A DNA stretch of 64,000 nt from Porticoccaceae bacterium. Lineage in GTDB: Bacteria; Pseudomonadota; Gammaproteobacteria; Pseudomonadales; Porticoccaceae. The stretch lies in contig BPKH01000002.1 in assembly GCA_026005035.1 (NCBI GenBank), forward strand, positions 406,778 to 470,777, written 5' to 3'. The notes under the pieces were generated by a model. The model searched no databases. It saw only the letters and a program-made list of their open reading frames with translations, and had not been told where the DNA came from. How positions within the stretch are numbered: position 1 is the first letter of the stretch; every line of letters begins with the position of its first letter. Shown here in pieces: positions 49,688-58,302 of the stretch. A program made the position numbers and the translations under genes.

Positions 49688-51907
49688 ATGCATTCCACGG
49701 CAACCGAGGCGCGCCGCGCCACCGCCCCTTCCACTTCCCCCGTCACACAGCGCGCCGCCGCCTGGGCGACCTTGCTGGCGCTCTGCTCGTCGCCGGCGCT
49801 GAGCGCCGATTCCCCCGCCCTCGAGGAGATCGTGGTCACCGCGCAGCGTCGCGCCGAGCGCCTCGAGGAAGTGCCCCTGACGGTGGCGGTGGCAAGCGGC
49901 GAGGAACTGCGCAAGGCCGGTGTGGACCGACTCGAAGATGTCGCCAACTTTGCGGCGGGCACCCAGGTGGTCCGTGCCGGCGCGTTCAGCCAACCCTCCA
50001 TCCGCGGCATCTCCACTCTCATCTTGGGCAATGGTCTCGAGAACAACGTGGCGGTGTACGTGGACGGCGTCTACCAACCCGACGCGATCGCCATCAACGC
50101 CGATCTCGCCCACGTCGAGAGCGTCCAGATCCTAAAAGGGCCCCAGGGGACCCTCTACGGCCGCAACGCCACGGCGGGAGCCATCGTGGTAGAGACCCTG
50201 GATCCCGAGGAAGAGTGGGGTGGAGCGCTAGAGGCGGAAGCGGCCCGCTTCGACGAGCGCGCGCTTTCCGCCCGCCTCATTGGCCCCCTCGCAGAGGGGC
50301 TCGCCTTTCTCATCGCGGGCAGCTATCGGGAGGCGGACGGCTATCTCAAGGATGCCTTCGACGGCGATCCCGTGGCTCCCCTCGAGAGCGAGACCCTGCG
50401 CGCCAAGCTTCGCTGGCACCCCGGGGATGATCTCGAGCTCTCCCTCCGCTACGCCCACGTCTCCCATCTGGACGCCCGCGGGCTCACCTATCGCCTCTCT
50501 GCCTATCCGCTCATCCCCGGCTCGCCCGCCGAGATCGATCGCATCGCGCAGAACGTGGAGAGCGACAACACCGCGGAAGTGGACGAGCTCTCCTACGATC
50601 TGCGCTGGGAGACGGCGCTCGGTACGCTGCGCGCCATCGGCGCCTACGCCGACCGCGATTTCGTCAGCAACTTCGACTTCGACGGCACGACACTCGATCT
50701 CGTACGCTCCATCGGCGAGCAGATCGATCAGGATACCTGGCAGCAGAGCGTAGATTTCAATGTCACGGCGCTGGCGGGCTGGGAGATCACTCTGGGGGGC
50801 ATGTACTACCGCGACCACTATCGCCAGGACGACACCGAAAGCTGGCAGTTCAATGTGCTCCAGTACACCTACGACGTGGAGACGGAGGCCGAAGCCTGGG
50901 CGGGATACTTGGATGCCACCTGGGAATTCCTGCCGGATCTCTTTGTTACCTTCGGCGCGCGCTACAGCGTCGAGGAGCGGCGCGGCGCTTACCGGGTGGA
51001 CAACTTCACCGGGCCCCCGGTGCCGCCGGCGGACAAGGATCATGGCTACGACGCCTTCACCCCTCGAGTGGCCCTTCGCTATTCGCTGAACGAGGGCGAA
51101 AACCTCTACCTCTCCTGGTCCGAAGGCTTCAGGAGTGGAACGTACTACACTGCCAGCCAGCCCGATCCTAGCCTCTACAACCCAGTGGACCAGGAAGAGA
51201 TCCGCGCCTGGGAGGTCGGCTACAAGCGCGCCCGTGCCAGCCATCGCCTGAGCGTCGCCGCGTTCTACTACGATTACCGCGATCTCCAGGTGGGGCTCAC
51301 GGTGCCCAATCCCATCGGGACGGGCGTCATCCAGCAGATCTTCAACGCTCCCGAAGCGGAGGTGTACGGCGCCGAGGGGGAGTTGCAGTGGTTGCCTGTG
51401 GAGAACCTCTCTTTGCGTGCCGCCCTCGCCTGGGTCCACGGAGAGTACACCGATTTCCCCAACGCCACCGGCGTGGGTCTCGATCCCGCCGGGCCGCGCA
51501 ACGTCTCTCCCCAGCCCCAGGACTGGTCGGGGAAACAGATGGCTCGCGCACCCGAGTGGACGGCGAGCTTGGGCGCCGATTACGCCGTCAATTGCCTGGG
51601 CGGCACCTTGGAACTTTCCGGGAACGCTCGCTACACCAGTTCCTACGTGAACCAGAACCTCTCTCTGTACGGCCCGCTGGCGGGTCCTCGGCTTGCGGGC
51701 AAACAGCGCTACCGACAGCCCAGCTTCTGGTTGGTCAACCTGCAGGTCGCCTGGCGTGCGCCGGGGGACCGCTGGTCGATCGCCCTGTACGGTAAAAACC
51801 TCACCAACGAACGCTACTACCTCACCTATTCCGGCTCGAGTCTGGGGGACTACGCCATCCACGCCTGGCCGCGAACCTGGGGCTTGCGGGGCAGCTGGGA
51901 ATTCTGA
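49688..51907 (+). CDS. TonB-dependent outer-membrane receptor (second copy)
   Basis: A 739-residue receptor. A signal peptide of about 40 residues ends near ALSADSP; then LEEIVVTAQRRAERLEEVPLTVAVASGEE, IRGISTLILGNGLENNVAVYVDGVYQPD, and ILKGPQGTLYGRNATAGAIVVETLDPE. The barrel ends in Phe (GLRGSWEF). It is related to the receptor at 32886 by the same plug motifs but clearly diverged. It lies directly downstream of the ACAD pair and convergent with an MFS gene. Confidence 0.92.
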   Translation: MHSTATEARRATAPSTSPVTQRAAAWATLLALCSSPALSADSPALEEIVVTAQRRAERLEEVPLTVAVASGEELRKAGVDRLEDVANFAAGTQVVRAGAFSQPSIRGISTLILGNGLENNVAVYVDGVYQPDAIAINADLAHVESVQILKGPQGTLYGRNATAGAIVVETLDPEEEWGGALEAEAARFDERALSARLIGPLAEGLAFLIAGSYREADGYLKDAFDGDPVAPLESETLRAKLRWHPGDDLELSLRYAHVSHLDARGLTYRLSAYPLIPGSPAEIDRIAQNVESDNTAEVDELSYDLRWETALGTLRAIGAYADRDFVSNFDFDGTTLDLVRSIGEQIDQDTWQQSVDFNVTALAGWEITLGGMYYRDHYRQDDTESWQFNVLQYTYDVETEAEAWAGYLDATWEFLPDLFVTFGARYSVEERRGAYRVDNFTGPPVPPADKDHGYDAFTPRVALRYSLNEGENLYLSWSEGFRSGTYYTASQPDPSLYNPVDQEEIRAWEVGYKRARASHRLSVAAFYYDYRDLQVGLTVPNPIGTGVIQQIFNAPEAEVYGAEGELQWLPVENLSLRAALAWVHGEYTDFPNATGVGLDPAGPRNVSPQPQDWSGKQMARAPEWTASLGADYAVNCLGGTLELSGNARYTSSYVNQNLSLYGPLAGPRLAGKQRYRQPSFWLVNLQVAWRAPGDRWSIALYGKNLTNERYYLTYSGSSLGDYAIHAWPRTWGLRGSWEF

Positions 51908-51987
51908 GGGAGTCGGTGGGTCGGTCCGCCGGCGTGCGGGGGTGGTCGGTCCCCGCGCCGCCGGGGAGCGCCTGGAGTCGCCCGAGT

Positions 51988-53262
51988 TCACGGCGCTGCC
52001 ACGGCAAGGCGAGCACTCGCGCAGCGGAAACAGTAGGCTGCCAGGGGCAGCATCAGCATGGTGCCCGCTAGCCCGGCGCGCAGGGGTTCCGCCACCTGTC
52101 CAGCGGCGGCGTCACTCAAGATCCCGGTGATGAGGGGCCCCAAACCGTATCCGCCGAGATTCAGCACCAACGTCAGGTAGGTCATCGTGGCGCCGCGCAC
52201 GGATTGGGGGGAGAGATCGAGCAAGAGGCGCAGGCTGAGGCCGTAATAGCAACTGGCGAAAAGCTGAAAGGTGAAGAGCATTGCCAGGGCTGCGCTAGGG
52301 TTGGGCGCGAGGAAGGCCACGAGGCCAAAGGGAGTGGCCAGCAGGGCAGTGCGGGCCGCGAGATCGGCTGCCCGCTGCTGAGGGTTTTCGGGCTTTCGAT
52401 CGGTGAGGAAACCGCCCGCTACGGTGCCGATGGCGAATCCAAAGCTAAGCACCAACCCGCTCGCGATGCCGGCTTGGGCGAGAGAGAATTCGTGAACCCG
52501 CACGAAGAATGCGGTGATGAAGGCTCCGCATCCAGCCTGGACGGCGATGGCAAAGATCGCCCCGATCAGGATCCAAAGGAGCCTCGGTTGCCCCGAGAGG
52601 GTTCGAAGGAGGGACCGAATCCCCGGGGTGAGCGCGTCGTCAGTCGGAGTTTGGAAGCTGTTCGGTCTGCGCCCCGGGTCGCGGAGGGTCACGAGGATGA
52701 GGATTGCGAGCAGAAAGCCTGGGATGCTCGCGGCCATGAACACCCCCCTCCAGCCCCAGCGTTCCGCCAGCAGGCCGGCGGCGGAAAAGGTGAATAAAGA
52801 AGCGAGGGCCGCGTTGGTGCTAAAGATCGCCACCGCCCGTCCCCGCTCGCGAGGGGGGAAATAGTCGGCGATCAAGGCAAGGGATGTGGGATTGCCGCCG
52901 GATTCAGCCGCGGCCACTCCCAGGCGACACAGGGCCAACTCGAAAAAGCTGCCCGCGCGGGCGCCGAGGAGGGTGAAGAAGCTCCACAGGCCAAGCAGGG
53001 CGGCGAGGAGTCGGGTCCGCTCCACGCGATCGATGAGTAGGCCAAGGGGGATGGCCGCCAGGGCGTAGGCGGTGGAAAAAATCGTTCCCGCGAGCAGGCC
53101 GAACTCGGCGTCAGACAGCTGGAACTCCCGCTGCAAGGGTGCGGCGAGGGCCGGCACCAGCGACTTGTCCACGGTGTTGAGGACCGAGACGCCAAACAAC
53201 ACCCCCAAGGCGTACCAGCGCTCGGGCGCGGCGTCCGGAACGGCCCGGTGACTCGGGGGCAT
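51988..53262 (-). CDS. MFS transporter
   Basis: A 424-residue, about 12-helix transporter: LNTVDKSLVPALAAPLQREFQLSDAEFGLLAGTIFSTAYALAAIPLGLLIDR at the N-terminus (ends cited), RLGVAAAESGGNPTSLALIADYFPPRERGRAVAIFS in the fifth-helix region. Same spinster-like subgroup as the gene at 29778. The ATG overlaps the cupin gene's stop as TGATG; it is the last gene of the leftward TetR operon. Probably an aromatic/terpenoid acid permease or exporter. Confidence 0.85.
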   Translation of the reverse strand: MPPSHRAVPDAAPERWYALGVLFGVSVLNTVDKSLVPALAAPLQREFQLSDAEFGLLAGTIFSTAYALAAIPLGLLIDRVERTRLLAALLGLWSFFTLLGARAGSFFELALCRLGVAAAESGGNPTSLALIADYFPPRERGRAVAIFSTNAALASLFTFSAAGLLAERWGWRGVFMAASIPGFLLAILILVTLRDPGRRPNSFQTPTDDALTPGIRSLLRTLSGQPRLLWILIGAIFAIAVQAGCGAFITAFFVRVHEFSLAQAGIASGLVLSFGFAIGTVAGGFLTDRKPENPQQRAADLAARTALLATPFGLVAFLAPNPSAALAMLFTFQLFASCYYGLSLRLLLDLSPQSVRGATMTYLTLVLNLGGYGLGPLITGILSDAAAGQVAEPLRAGLAGTMLMLPLAAYCFRCASARLAVAAP

Positions 53263-53675
53263 CAGGACCGACCGCTCAGGCGCCCCGAACGGGCCGCGCG
53301 CTCCATGGCCGCCATGCAGGATTGGAGAGCGTGGGCTGGGTTGAGCTCGAAGACTCGGCTCGGCGCCTCGTAGAGGAGCACGTGGCCGGCGGGGATGAAA
53401 AAAGCTTCACCCGCCTCGATCACCTCGTCCGGCCAGTCGCTGCCTGGATACCGAGCGCGCATGCGCCCCTCGAAGAGAAAGCCGTAGTGGGGGCAGGGAC
53501 AGACGCCGCCCGGGAGCCCCCCGAGGCGATAGAGTTCGGTGCAGTCGAGGGGGTGGCGGACGACGGTGTAGCCGACCTCCATGTCGCCCCACTGCTCGCT
53601 GCGGAAACCTCCACCGCCAACAGTGGGCCAACGCTCTGCGCCGTCGGCGAGGTCTTCGAGTCGCTTGTGGGGCAT
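53262..53675 (-). CDS. Cupin-fold small protein
   Basis: A 137-residue protein with a beta-barrel pattern: VGYTVVRHPLDCTELYRLGGLPGGVCPCPHYGFLFEGRMRARYPG and EVIEAGEAFFIPAGHVLLYEAPSRVFELNP. PHYGFLFEGRM and IPAGH are cupin-like; a canonical GxHxH metal motif is absent, so it may bind a ligand rather than a catalytic metal. GGAGG precedes the ATG. It sits between the kinase-fold and MFS genes. Function unknown. Confidence 0.6.
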   Translation of the reverse strand: MPHKRLEDLADGAERWPTVGGGGFRSEQWGDMEVGYTVVRHPLDCTELYRLGGLPGGVCPCPHYGFLFEGRMRARYPGSDWPDEVIEAGEAFFIPAGHVLLYEAPSRVFELNPAHALQSCMAAMERAARSGRLSGRS

Positions 53676-53702
53676 GGCAATTCCTCCCGTTTGGCCCGCC
53701 TG

Positions 53703-54761
53703 TCACGCGCCGAGCAGGCGATAGCTCTGGTGGCGAGTCACCGCCCAACCCAGGCGGCGAAAGGTCTCGTGGGTGATCGCCTCGGGGCGCACCCGCTGGG
53801 TGATGCACCAGTGGTAAAACCCGTAGGGCAAGGCGCGCCGGTAGTCCTCCCAGGCAGTGGCGAAACTCGGCGCCCGGCCGCCGTGGCGGGCGAGGGCGGC
53901 CAGGTAGTGGTCGAGGAGGGCGCGCTCTTCCCGCTCGGCCACCTCGACGGGCAGGGCGGCGTTCAGGTGGTAGGCGACGTCGAGTGCCCAGGGTCCCCGG
54001 TGCACGAGCTGCCAGTCCAGAAAGCCCAGTCGCCCGTCGCCGAAGCGAAACAGATTGCCGGGATGGCCGTCGCCGTGGAGCACGCTGTGAGGCGTCGCGG
54101 CTGCCCAGGCGGCGAGCCGTTCGAGAGCTCGGCGCAGCCGTTCGGCGTCGAGGGTGTCCGCCGGCAGATCGCCCCGCCGCGCGTCGTGCATGAGTGCCTG
54201 GGTGCGGCTCCAGCCCGGATAGGGGGAGGCGAGGATCTCGGGCAGCCGCTCGCCGAGCCAAGGGTTGTTGGCGAGGAGCTCGGTTGTGGCGTGAAGGTGC
54301 GCCAGTTGGCCGAGGGTTTCGGCCACTTGTTCCGGGGTGAGCGGCTCCAGAGCCGTCGGGAAGTGGGCGCCGGCGGCGGCGAGATCGGCGAGCAGGAGCA
54401 CGCAGCGCTCGCCGCCAGGGTCGCTCACCACCGCGTAGCAGGCGGGCAAGTGGAGCTCCAAGTGGGGCGCGACGTCCGCGTAGAAGCGCCCTTCGCGCCG
54501 GGTCACCGCCGCGGCCCCCGCCATTCCGGCGGCGAAAAAGCCCTTGGCGCAGAGGGGGAGGCTACCGTCGTCGGCGAAGTGGACCAGGAGCCGCACCTTG
54601 GCGGCCATGGCCTCGCGCGTTTCCACCACTTGGCATTCCGCCACCGGGCCGCGACCCAGGTGGGCGAGGGCCCGGCTGAACCAGTCGGGATCGAACAGCT
54701 GCTCGAGCGTTGCGGGGACCGGCAGCGCGAGCCTGGCCACCGGCGGGGTGGGCCGAGCCAT
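53703..54761 (-). CDS. APH/choline-kinase-fold phosphotransferase
   Basis: A 352-residue protein-kinase-like small-molecule phosphotransferase. Brenner motif VLHGDGHPGNLFRFGDGRLGFLDWQL has the catalytic Asp and Asn and the metal-binding Asp. The N-lobe is divergent (AAKVRLLVHFADDGSLPLCAKGFF with a Lys). In catabolic operons such kinases can phosphorylate hydroxyacyl-CoA (LvaA/ACAD10 type) before dehydration, which fits the neighbours; antibiotic phosphorylation is less likely. TGATG overlap with the SDR gene. Confidence 0.75.
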   Translation of the reverse strand: MARPTPPVARLALPVPATLEQLFDPDWFSRALAHLGRGPVAECQVVETREAMAAKVRLLVHFADDGSLPLCAKGFFAAGMAGAAAVTRREGRFYADVAPHLELHLPACYAVVSDPGGERCVLLLADLAAAGAHFPTALEPLTPEQVAETLGQLAHLHATTELLANNPWLGERLPEILASPYPGWSRTQALMHDARRGDLPADTLDAERLRRALERLAAWAAATPHSVLHGDGHPGNLFRFGDGRLGFLDWQLVHRGPWALDVAYHLNAALPVEVAEREERALLDHYLAALARHGGRAPSFATAWEDYRRALPYGFYHWCITQRVRPEAITHETFRRLGWAVTRHQSYRLLGA

Positions 54762-55543
54762 CAGCGCGCCCCCAGGGGGCGGCCGGCGGAGAGACCGCCG
54801 TCCACCGGCAGGTTGACCCCGGTGATGGCCGAGGCCAGATCCGAGGCCAGGAAGAGCGCCGCGGCGGCGCACTCCTCGGGTTCCACCACCCGCCCCAGGG
54901 GATGCAACCTAGCGGTGTGGGCGCGGGCCTCGGGGGAGTCGAGGAGGGCGCCACCGCCGAAGCGGGTCGGCATCGCCGCGGGGCAGACGGCGTTCACGCG
55001 GATCCCCTCCGGCGCCACCTCCAGGGCCAGGGTGCGCACCAGACTGGTGACCGCCCCCTTGCTCGCGCCGTAGACCACCCCGCCGAAGCCGATCAGGCCG
55101 GCCACCGAGCCGGTGATCACGATGGCGCCGCCGCCCCCCTGGCGGCGGAACTGGCGGATTGCCGATTGGCAGCCGTGGATCACCCCGGCCACGTTGACCG
55201 CCGTGAGCCGGTACAGGTCGTCGTCGCTCGCTTCGAGAAAGGGTTGGCCGGCGCGGGTGGTGATGCCGGCGTTGTTGTACATCACGTCGAGCCGTCCGAA
55301 GGCCTCCACGGTGCGGGCCACCAGGGATTCCACCGCCGCGGCGTCGGCCACGTCGCAGGCCACCGCGATGGCCTCGCCGCCCCGGCGCGCCACCTCCTGC
55401 GCGGTCTGTTCGGCGGCGTCCAGGTCGATGTCCGCCGCGGCCACGCGCGCCCCCTGCGCGGCGAAGAGCAGGCAAGCCGCGCGGCCCACGCCCGATCCTC
55501 CGCCGGTGACGATCGCCACCTTTCCCGCGAGCAGTCCGGCCAT
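54761..55543 (-). CDS. Short-chain dehydrogenase/reductase
   Basis: A 260-residue classical SDR. TGGGSGVGRAAC cofactor loop, AAADIDLDAA (NAD preference), YNNAGITTRAGQP, active site ITGSVAGLIGFGGVVYGASKGAV with Ser, Tyr and Lys, and ITGVNLPVDGGLSAG at the C-terminus. Two in-frame ATGs exist; 55543 has GGGAGG six bases upstream, while 55549 overlaps the ALDH stop with no spacing. Probably oxidises the alcohol made by the P450. Confidence 0.87.
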   Translation of the reverse strand: MAGLLAGKVAIVTGGGSGVGRAACLLFAAQGARVAAADIDLDAAEQTAQEVARRGGEAIAVACDVADAAAVESLVARTVEAFGRLDVMYNNAGITTRAGQPFLEASDDDLYRLTAVNVAGVIHGCQSAIRQFRRQGGGGAIVITGSVAGLIGFGGVVYGASKGAVTSLVRTLALEVAPEGIRVNAVCPAAMPTRFGGGALLDSPEARAHTARLHPLGRVVEPEECAAAALFLASDLASAITGVNLPVDGGLSAGRPLGAR

Positions 55544-55545
55544 GG

Positions 55546-57018
55546 TCATCCTCCCAAGTTGATGCAGGTGAGCTGTTGATAGATGCGCAGTCCCTCGACA
55601 CCCCGCTCCCGGCCCACGCCGCTCATTCGCTGGCCGCCCGAGGAGACGTGGGCGCTGGCGAGCCCCGTGTTGACGTTGACGGTACCGCTTCTGACCCGCA
55701 GGGCGATGTCGAGGGCGGTGCGGGCGTCGCGGCCGTGGACGTAGCCGGAGAGCCCGTAGCGGGAATCGTTGGCCATGGCCACCGCGTGGTCGAGATCGCG
55801 GTAGCCGATGAGGGCCACCACCGGGCCGAAGATCTCCTCCTGGGCGGCGGGGTTTCGGTTGTCCGGAAGGTGGAGCAGGGTGGGCGCAAAGTAGTGCCCG
55901 CCGGCGGGCACTCCCTCGGGCCGCGCTCCACCCGCCACCACCTGGCCTCCCCCTTCGCGAGCGGCGGCGACGAAGTGGGCGCAGCGCGCTTCCTGGGCGG
56001 CACTGATCACCGGTCCCATCTGGGTGGCCGGATCGTCGGCGGGGCCCACCCGAATCTGGGAGAAGGCGGCGGCGAGGGCGGGCAGAAGTTCGGGGATCGC
56101 TCCCTCGGGCACCAACAGGCGCGTGCCCAGGGCGCACCCTTGGCCGGCGTGGGCGAGGCAGACGCCCACGGCGGCGGGGACCACCCGGTCGACGGCGTCG
56201 GGCAGGAAGATCTGGGCCGACTTGCCGCCGAGCTCGAGCTGCAGGCGCTTCATGGTGGGCGCCGCCTGGCGGGCGATCTCGACGCCGACGCGGCTCGAGC
56301 CGGTGAAGGCGATCATGTCGACGCCGGGGTGGGAGCTCAGCAGCACCCCTCCCTCGATTCCCGCCTCCAGCACCAGGTTGAACACCCCGGGCGGGAGTTC
56401 CGCCTCCTCGGCCGCCTCGGCGAGGGGCAGGGCCGAGAGCGGGGTCAGGGGGCTCGGCCGCAGGATCACCGCGTTGCCGGTGAGAAGCGCCGGCACCACC
56501 TTCCACAAGGCCGTGTAAAAGGGGAAGTTGTAGGCGCTGATGGCCGCCACCACCCCCACCGGCGCATAGCGGCGCAGGCTCTGCACCAGCTGACCGGTCG
56601 GCGTGATCCGCTCGGCCAGGGGCAAGGGATTGTCCTCCACCTCGGGCAGGCGCAGGTAGAGCTCGGCGATCTGGCGGGCGTGGGCGAGGGGTACCTCTAC
56701 CTGCATGGCCATGGCGTGGCTCGTTCGGGGGCAGCCCGCCTCGGCCACGATCCGCTCGGCGATGGTGTCCGCGCGGCGGTGGAGGGCGGCAACGAGGGCC
56801 CCCACCCGCTCCACCCGCTCCCGCGGCGCGAGGCGCGGCCAGGGGCTTTCCTCGAAGGCCTCGCGCGCGGCCGCCACCGCGGATTCGATCTGGGTCGGGC
56901 TGAGCCCTGGAAAGCGGGCGAGTTCGCTGCCCGAGGAGGGATCCTCGACCCGGATCTCTTGCCCCTCGCCGCGCAGCCAGCGGCCGCCCACATAACCTCC
57001 ATAGGGGAACTCGTTCAC
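55546..57018 (-). CDS. NAD(P)-dependent aldehyde dehydrogenase
   Basis: A 490-residue ALDH. Cofactor region YAPVGVVAAISAYNFPFYTALWKV, general-base Glu in LELGGKSAQIF (about 259), catalytic Cys in AHAGQGCALGTRLLVPEGA (about 293), and EEIFGPVVALIGYRDLDHAV. Pattern close to the group of aldehyde dehydrogenases found in terpene and cyclic alcohol clusters. GTG start at 57018, 10 bases after the ferredoxin stop. It should convert an aldehyde intermediate to an acid for CoA activation. Confidence 0.92.
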   Translation of the reverse strand: MNEFPYGGYVGGRWLRGEGQEIRVEDPSSGSELARFPGLSPTQIESAVAAAREAFEESPWPRLAPRERVERVGALVAALHRRADTIAERIVAEAGCPRTSHAMAMQVEVPLAHARQIAELYLRLPEVEDNPLPLAERITPTGQLVQSLRRYAPVGVVAAISAYNFPFYTALWKVVPALLTGNAVILRPSPLTPLSALPLAEAAEEAELPPGVFNLVLEAGIEGGVLLSSHPGVDMIAFTGSSRVGVEIARQAAPTMKRLQLELGGKSAQIFLPDAVDRVVPAAVGVCLAHAGQGCALGTRLLVPEGAIPELLPALAAAFSQIRVGPADDPATQMGPVISAAQEARCAHFVAAAREGGGQVVAGGARPEGVPAGGHYFAPTLLHLPDNRNPAAQEEIFGPVVALIGYRDLDHAVAMANDSRYGLSGYVHGRDARTALDIALRVRSGTVNVNTGLASAHVSSGGQRMSGVGRERGVEGLRIYQQLTCINLGG

Positions 57019-57028
57019 CGGGGACTCC

Positions 57029-57352
57029 TCAGAGTTGGCGGGAGGGCAGGTCCACCACCAGGCCTTCCAGATCGGCGGTGACCCGGATCTGGCAGGACAG
57101 GCGGCTCGTCGGCGCGAGGTCGAAGGCGACCCCTTCCAGGAGCATTCGCTCCCCCTCCCCGGGAGGTCCCACCTGCTCGTACCAGCTCGGGTCCACCCGC
57201 ACGTGACAGGTGCCGCAGGCCATGTTGCCGCCGCATTCGGCGAGAATCCCCGCCACGCCCTGGGCCACGGCGGCTTCCATCAGGCTGCGGCCGGGCTCGG
57301 CCTCCACTTCGTGGACGCTGCCGTCGCTGTCGCGGAAAGTCACTCGAACCAT
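57029..57352 (-). CDS. [2Fe-2S] ferredoxin, adrenodoxin/putidaredoxin type
   Basis: A 107-residue electron carrier with C-x5-C-x2-C (CGGNMACGTC, about 40-49) and the last Cys in RLSCQIRVT (about 87). ATG at 57352 with GGGAGGAACGG upstream. It is separated by 31 bases from the TetR gene and is the obvious electron donor to the P450 encoded divergently at 59503. No reductase is nearby; the reductase at 3345-4571 is a candidate partner. Confidence 0.92.
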   Translation of the reverse strand: MVRVTFRDSDGSVHEVEAEPGRSLMEAAVAQGVAGILAECGGNMACGTCHVRVDPSWYEQVGPPGEGERMLLEGVAFDLAPTSRLSCQIRVTADLEGLVVDLPSRQL

Positions 57353-57383
57353 CCCGTTCCTCCCTCCTCTCGTTCGCCTTCTT

Positions 57384-57995
57384 TCAGGTGGGGCGCACCG
57401 CGCAGGCGGCCGCACCGGCGAGCACCAGGTCCACCACCGCCGCCACGTGCGCCTCGTCCACGTCTTCGCCGAGGTGCAGCACCCGGTGGAGAATGGGCGC
57501 CGAAACGATCTCGGCGACGAGCTCGGGATCGGTGCCCCGGGGGAGCTCGCCCCGCTCGATCCCCCTGCGCACCAGGTCGACGCGCATCTGCCGGGCGCGG
57601 TTGCGCAGGTCCTGCACCAGGGCCTCCAGTTCGGGATCGAGCCGGCTGTTGAGGGTCACCAACAGACCTTGGAGTTTGGGGTCCCGAGCTCGTTGGGCCG
57701 CTCGCCACAGATAGGCGATCAGATCCCCGCGCAGCGAGCCGGTGTCCGGGGCGACCATCTCCCCGAGCAGGGCGCGAGCCGCCGCGCAGACCAGTTCGGC
57801 CTTGGTCGGCCAGCGCCGGTAGACGGTGGTCTTGTTGACGCCGGCGCGGCGCGCCACCTCCTCGATGCGCAGCGCCCCGTAGCCCACCCGGGTGAGTTCC
57901 GCCGCGGTGGCGGCGACGACGCTGGCCACCACCCGCGCCGCCCGGCCGCCCCGCTGGACTCCCTGGGTTCTTCGCTCCGCCGCCAGTGGTTCCAT
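57384..57995 (-). CDS. TetR-family regulator of the P450/aldehyde-dehydrogenase divergon
   Basis: A 203-residue repressor. HTH in ATAAELTRVGYGALRIEEVARRAGVNKTTVYRRWPTKAELVCAA (residues about 29-72). The C-terminal domain is of the TetR_C type found with this HTH (LLVTLNSRLDPELEALVQDLRNRARQM). ATG at 57995 with GGAGGAG upstream. It is the first gene of the leftward operon, and two CAACT-N3-AGTTG dyads in the upstream gap are its likely operators, so it is probably autoregulated and controls both directions. Confidence 0.87.
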   Translation of the reverse strand: MEPLAAERRTQGVQRGGRAARVVASVVAATAAELTRVGYGALRIEEVARRAGVNKTTVYRRWPTKAELVCAAARALLGEMVAPDTGSLRGDLIAYLWRAAQRARDPKLQGLLVTLNSRLDPELEALVQDLRNRARQMRVDLVRRGIERGELPRGTDPELVAEIVSAPILHRVLHLGEDVDEAHVAAVVDLVLAGAAACAVRPT

Positions 57996-58044
57996 GGGTC
58001 TCCTCCGGTCCTTTTCTGAGCGTAAAACCTCCAGGCCAAAAGGT

Positions 58045-58057
58045 CAACTAAAAGTTG
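58045..58057. promoter_or_regulatory. Candidate TetR operator 1 (CAACT-AAA-AGTTG)
   Basis: A perfect dyad with five-base arms, 50 bases upstream of the TetR start codon. It matches operator 2 in all arm bases. Confidence 0.6.
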
Positions 58058-58168
58058 CCATTAATATCTTGGATGCTATCGAGAAGACACCAGAGTTCAG
58101 TTTAAAAACGTTTTAATACAATTAGATACGGTTCTTATTTGAAATAATCAAAAATGAACTGGGGTCTG

Positions 58169-58186
58169 GATCGCCTGGAGGCGATC
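58169..58186. repeat. Inverted repeat, GATCGCCT and AGGCGATC arms around GG
   Basis: Eight-base perfect arms; as RNA it would form a seven-pair stem with loop TGGA. It lies four bases before operator 2 and has no T-tract, so it is more likely a protein site than a terminator. Confidence 0.5.
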
Positions 58187-58190
58187 TGTT

Positions 58191-58211
58191 AACGCAACTA
58201 TAAGTTGCGTT
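58191..58211. promoter_or_regulatory. Candidate TetR operator 2 (arms AACGCAACT and AGTTGCGTT around ATA)
   Basis: A perfect 21-base dyad with nine-base arms. Its right arm contains the TTGCGT -35 box of the rightward promoter, so binding would block transcription of the amidohydrolase-P450 genes. Confidence 0.75.
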
Positions 58212-58233
58212 TTTGTGAGCCAGGTGCTACAAA
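58205..58233 (+). promoter_or_regulatory. Promoter of the amidohydrolase-P450 operon
   Basis: TTGCGT (58205-58210), 17-base spacer, TACAAA (58228-58233). Expected start near 58240, about 63 bases before the GTG at 58303. Confidence 0.5.
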
Positions 58234-58302
58234 AGCTGGAGAGCACCCGCGGGTGCTCGTGGTGTCCCAAGCTGGCTACACCCCATTGGGGGGAGGGAAA
58301 TC

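Larger units (their letters stand above)
57996..58302. other. 307-base divergent regulatory region
   Basis: AT-rich gap between the TetR gene and the amidohydrolase gene. It has no coding potential on either strand. It holds two candidate operators, an 18-base near-palindrome and a rightward promoter (separate entries). A leftward promoter may be TTGACC (complement of 58042-58047), 17 bases, TACGCT (complement of 58019-58024), which would place operator 1 on the -35 box. Confidence 0.6.

Noticed and set aside
53221-53230. CTCGGGCGCG as a second copy of the tRNA-Arg 3' end (attachment site)
   Set aside because: Only ten GC-rich bases match and the following CCA is absent; it lies inside the MFS gene and is expected by chance.
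58169-58186. GATCGCCT/AGGCGATC hairpin as a terminator of the TetR operon or a riboswitch
   Set aside because: It is in the promoter gap upstream of both genes and lacks a T-tract.
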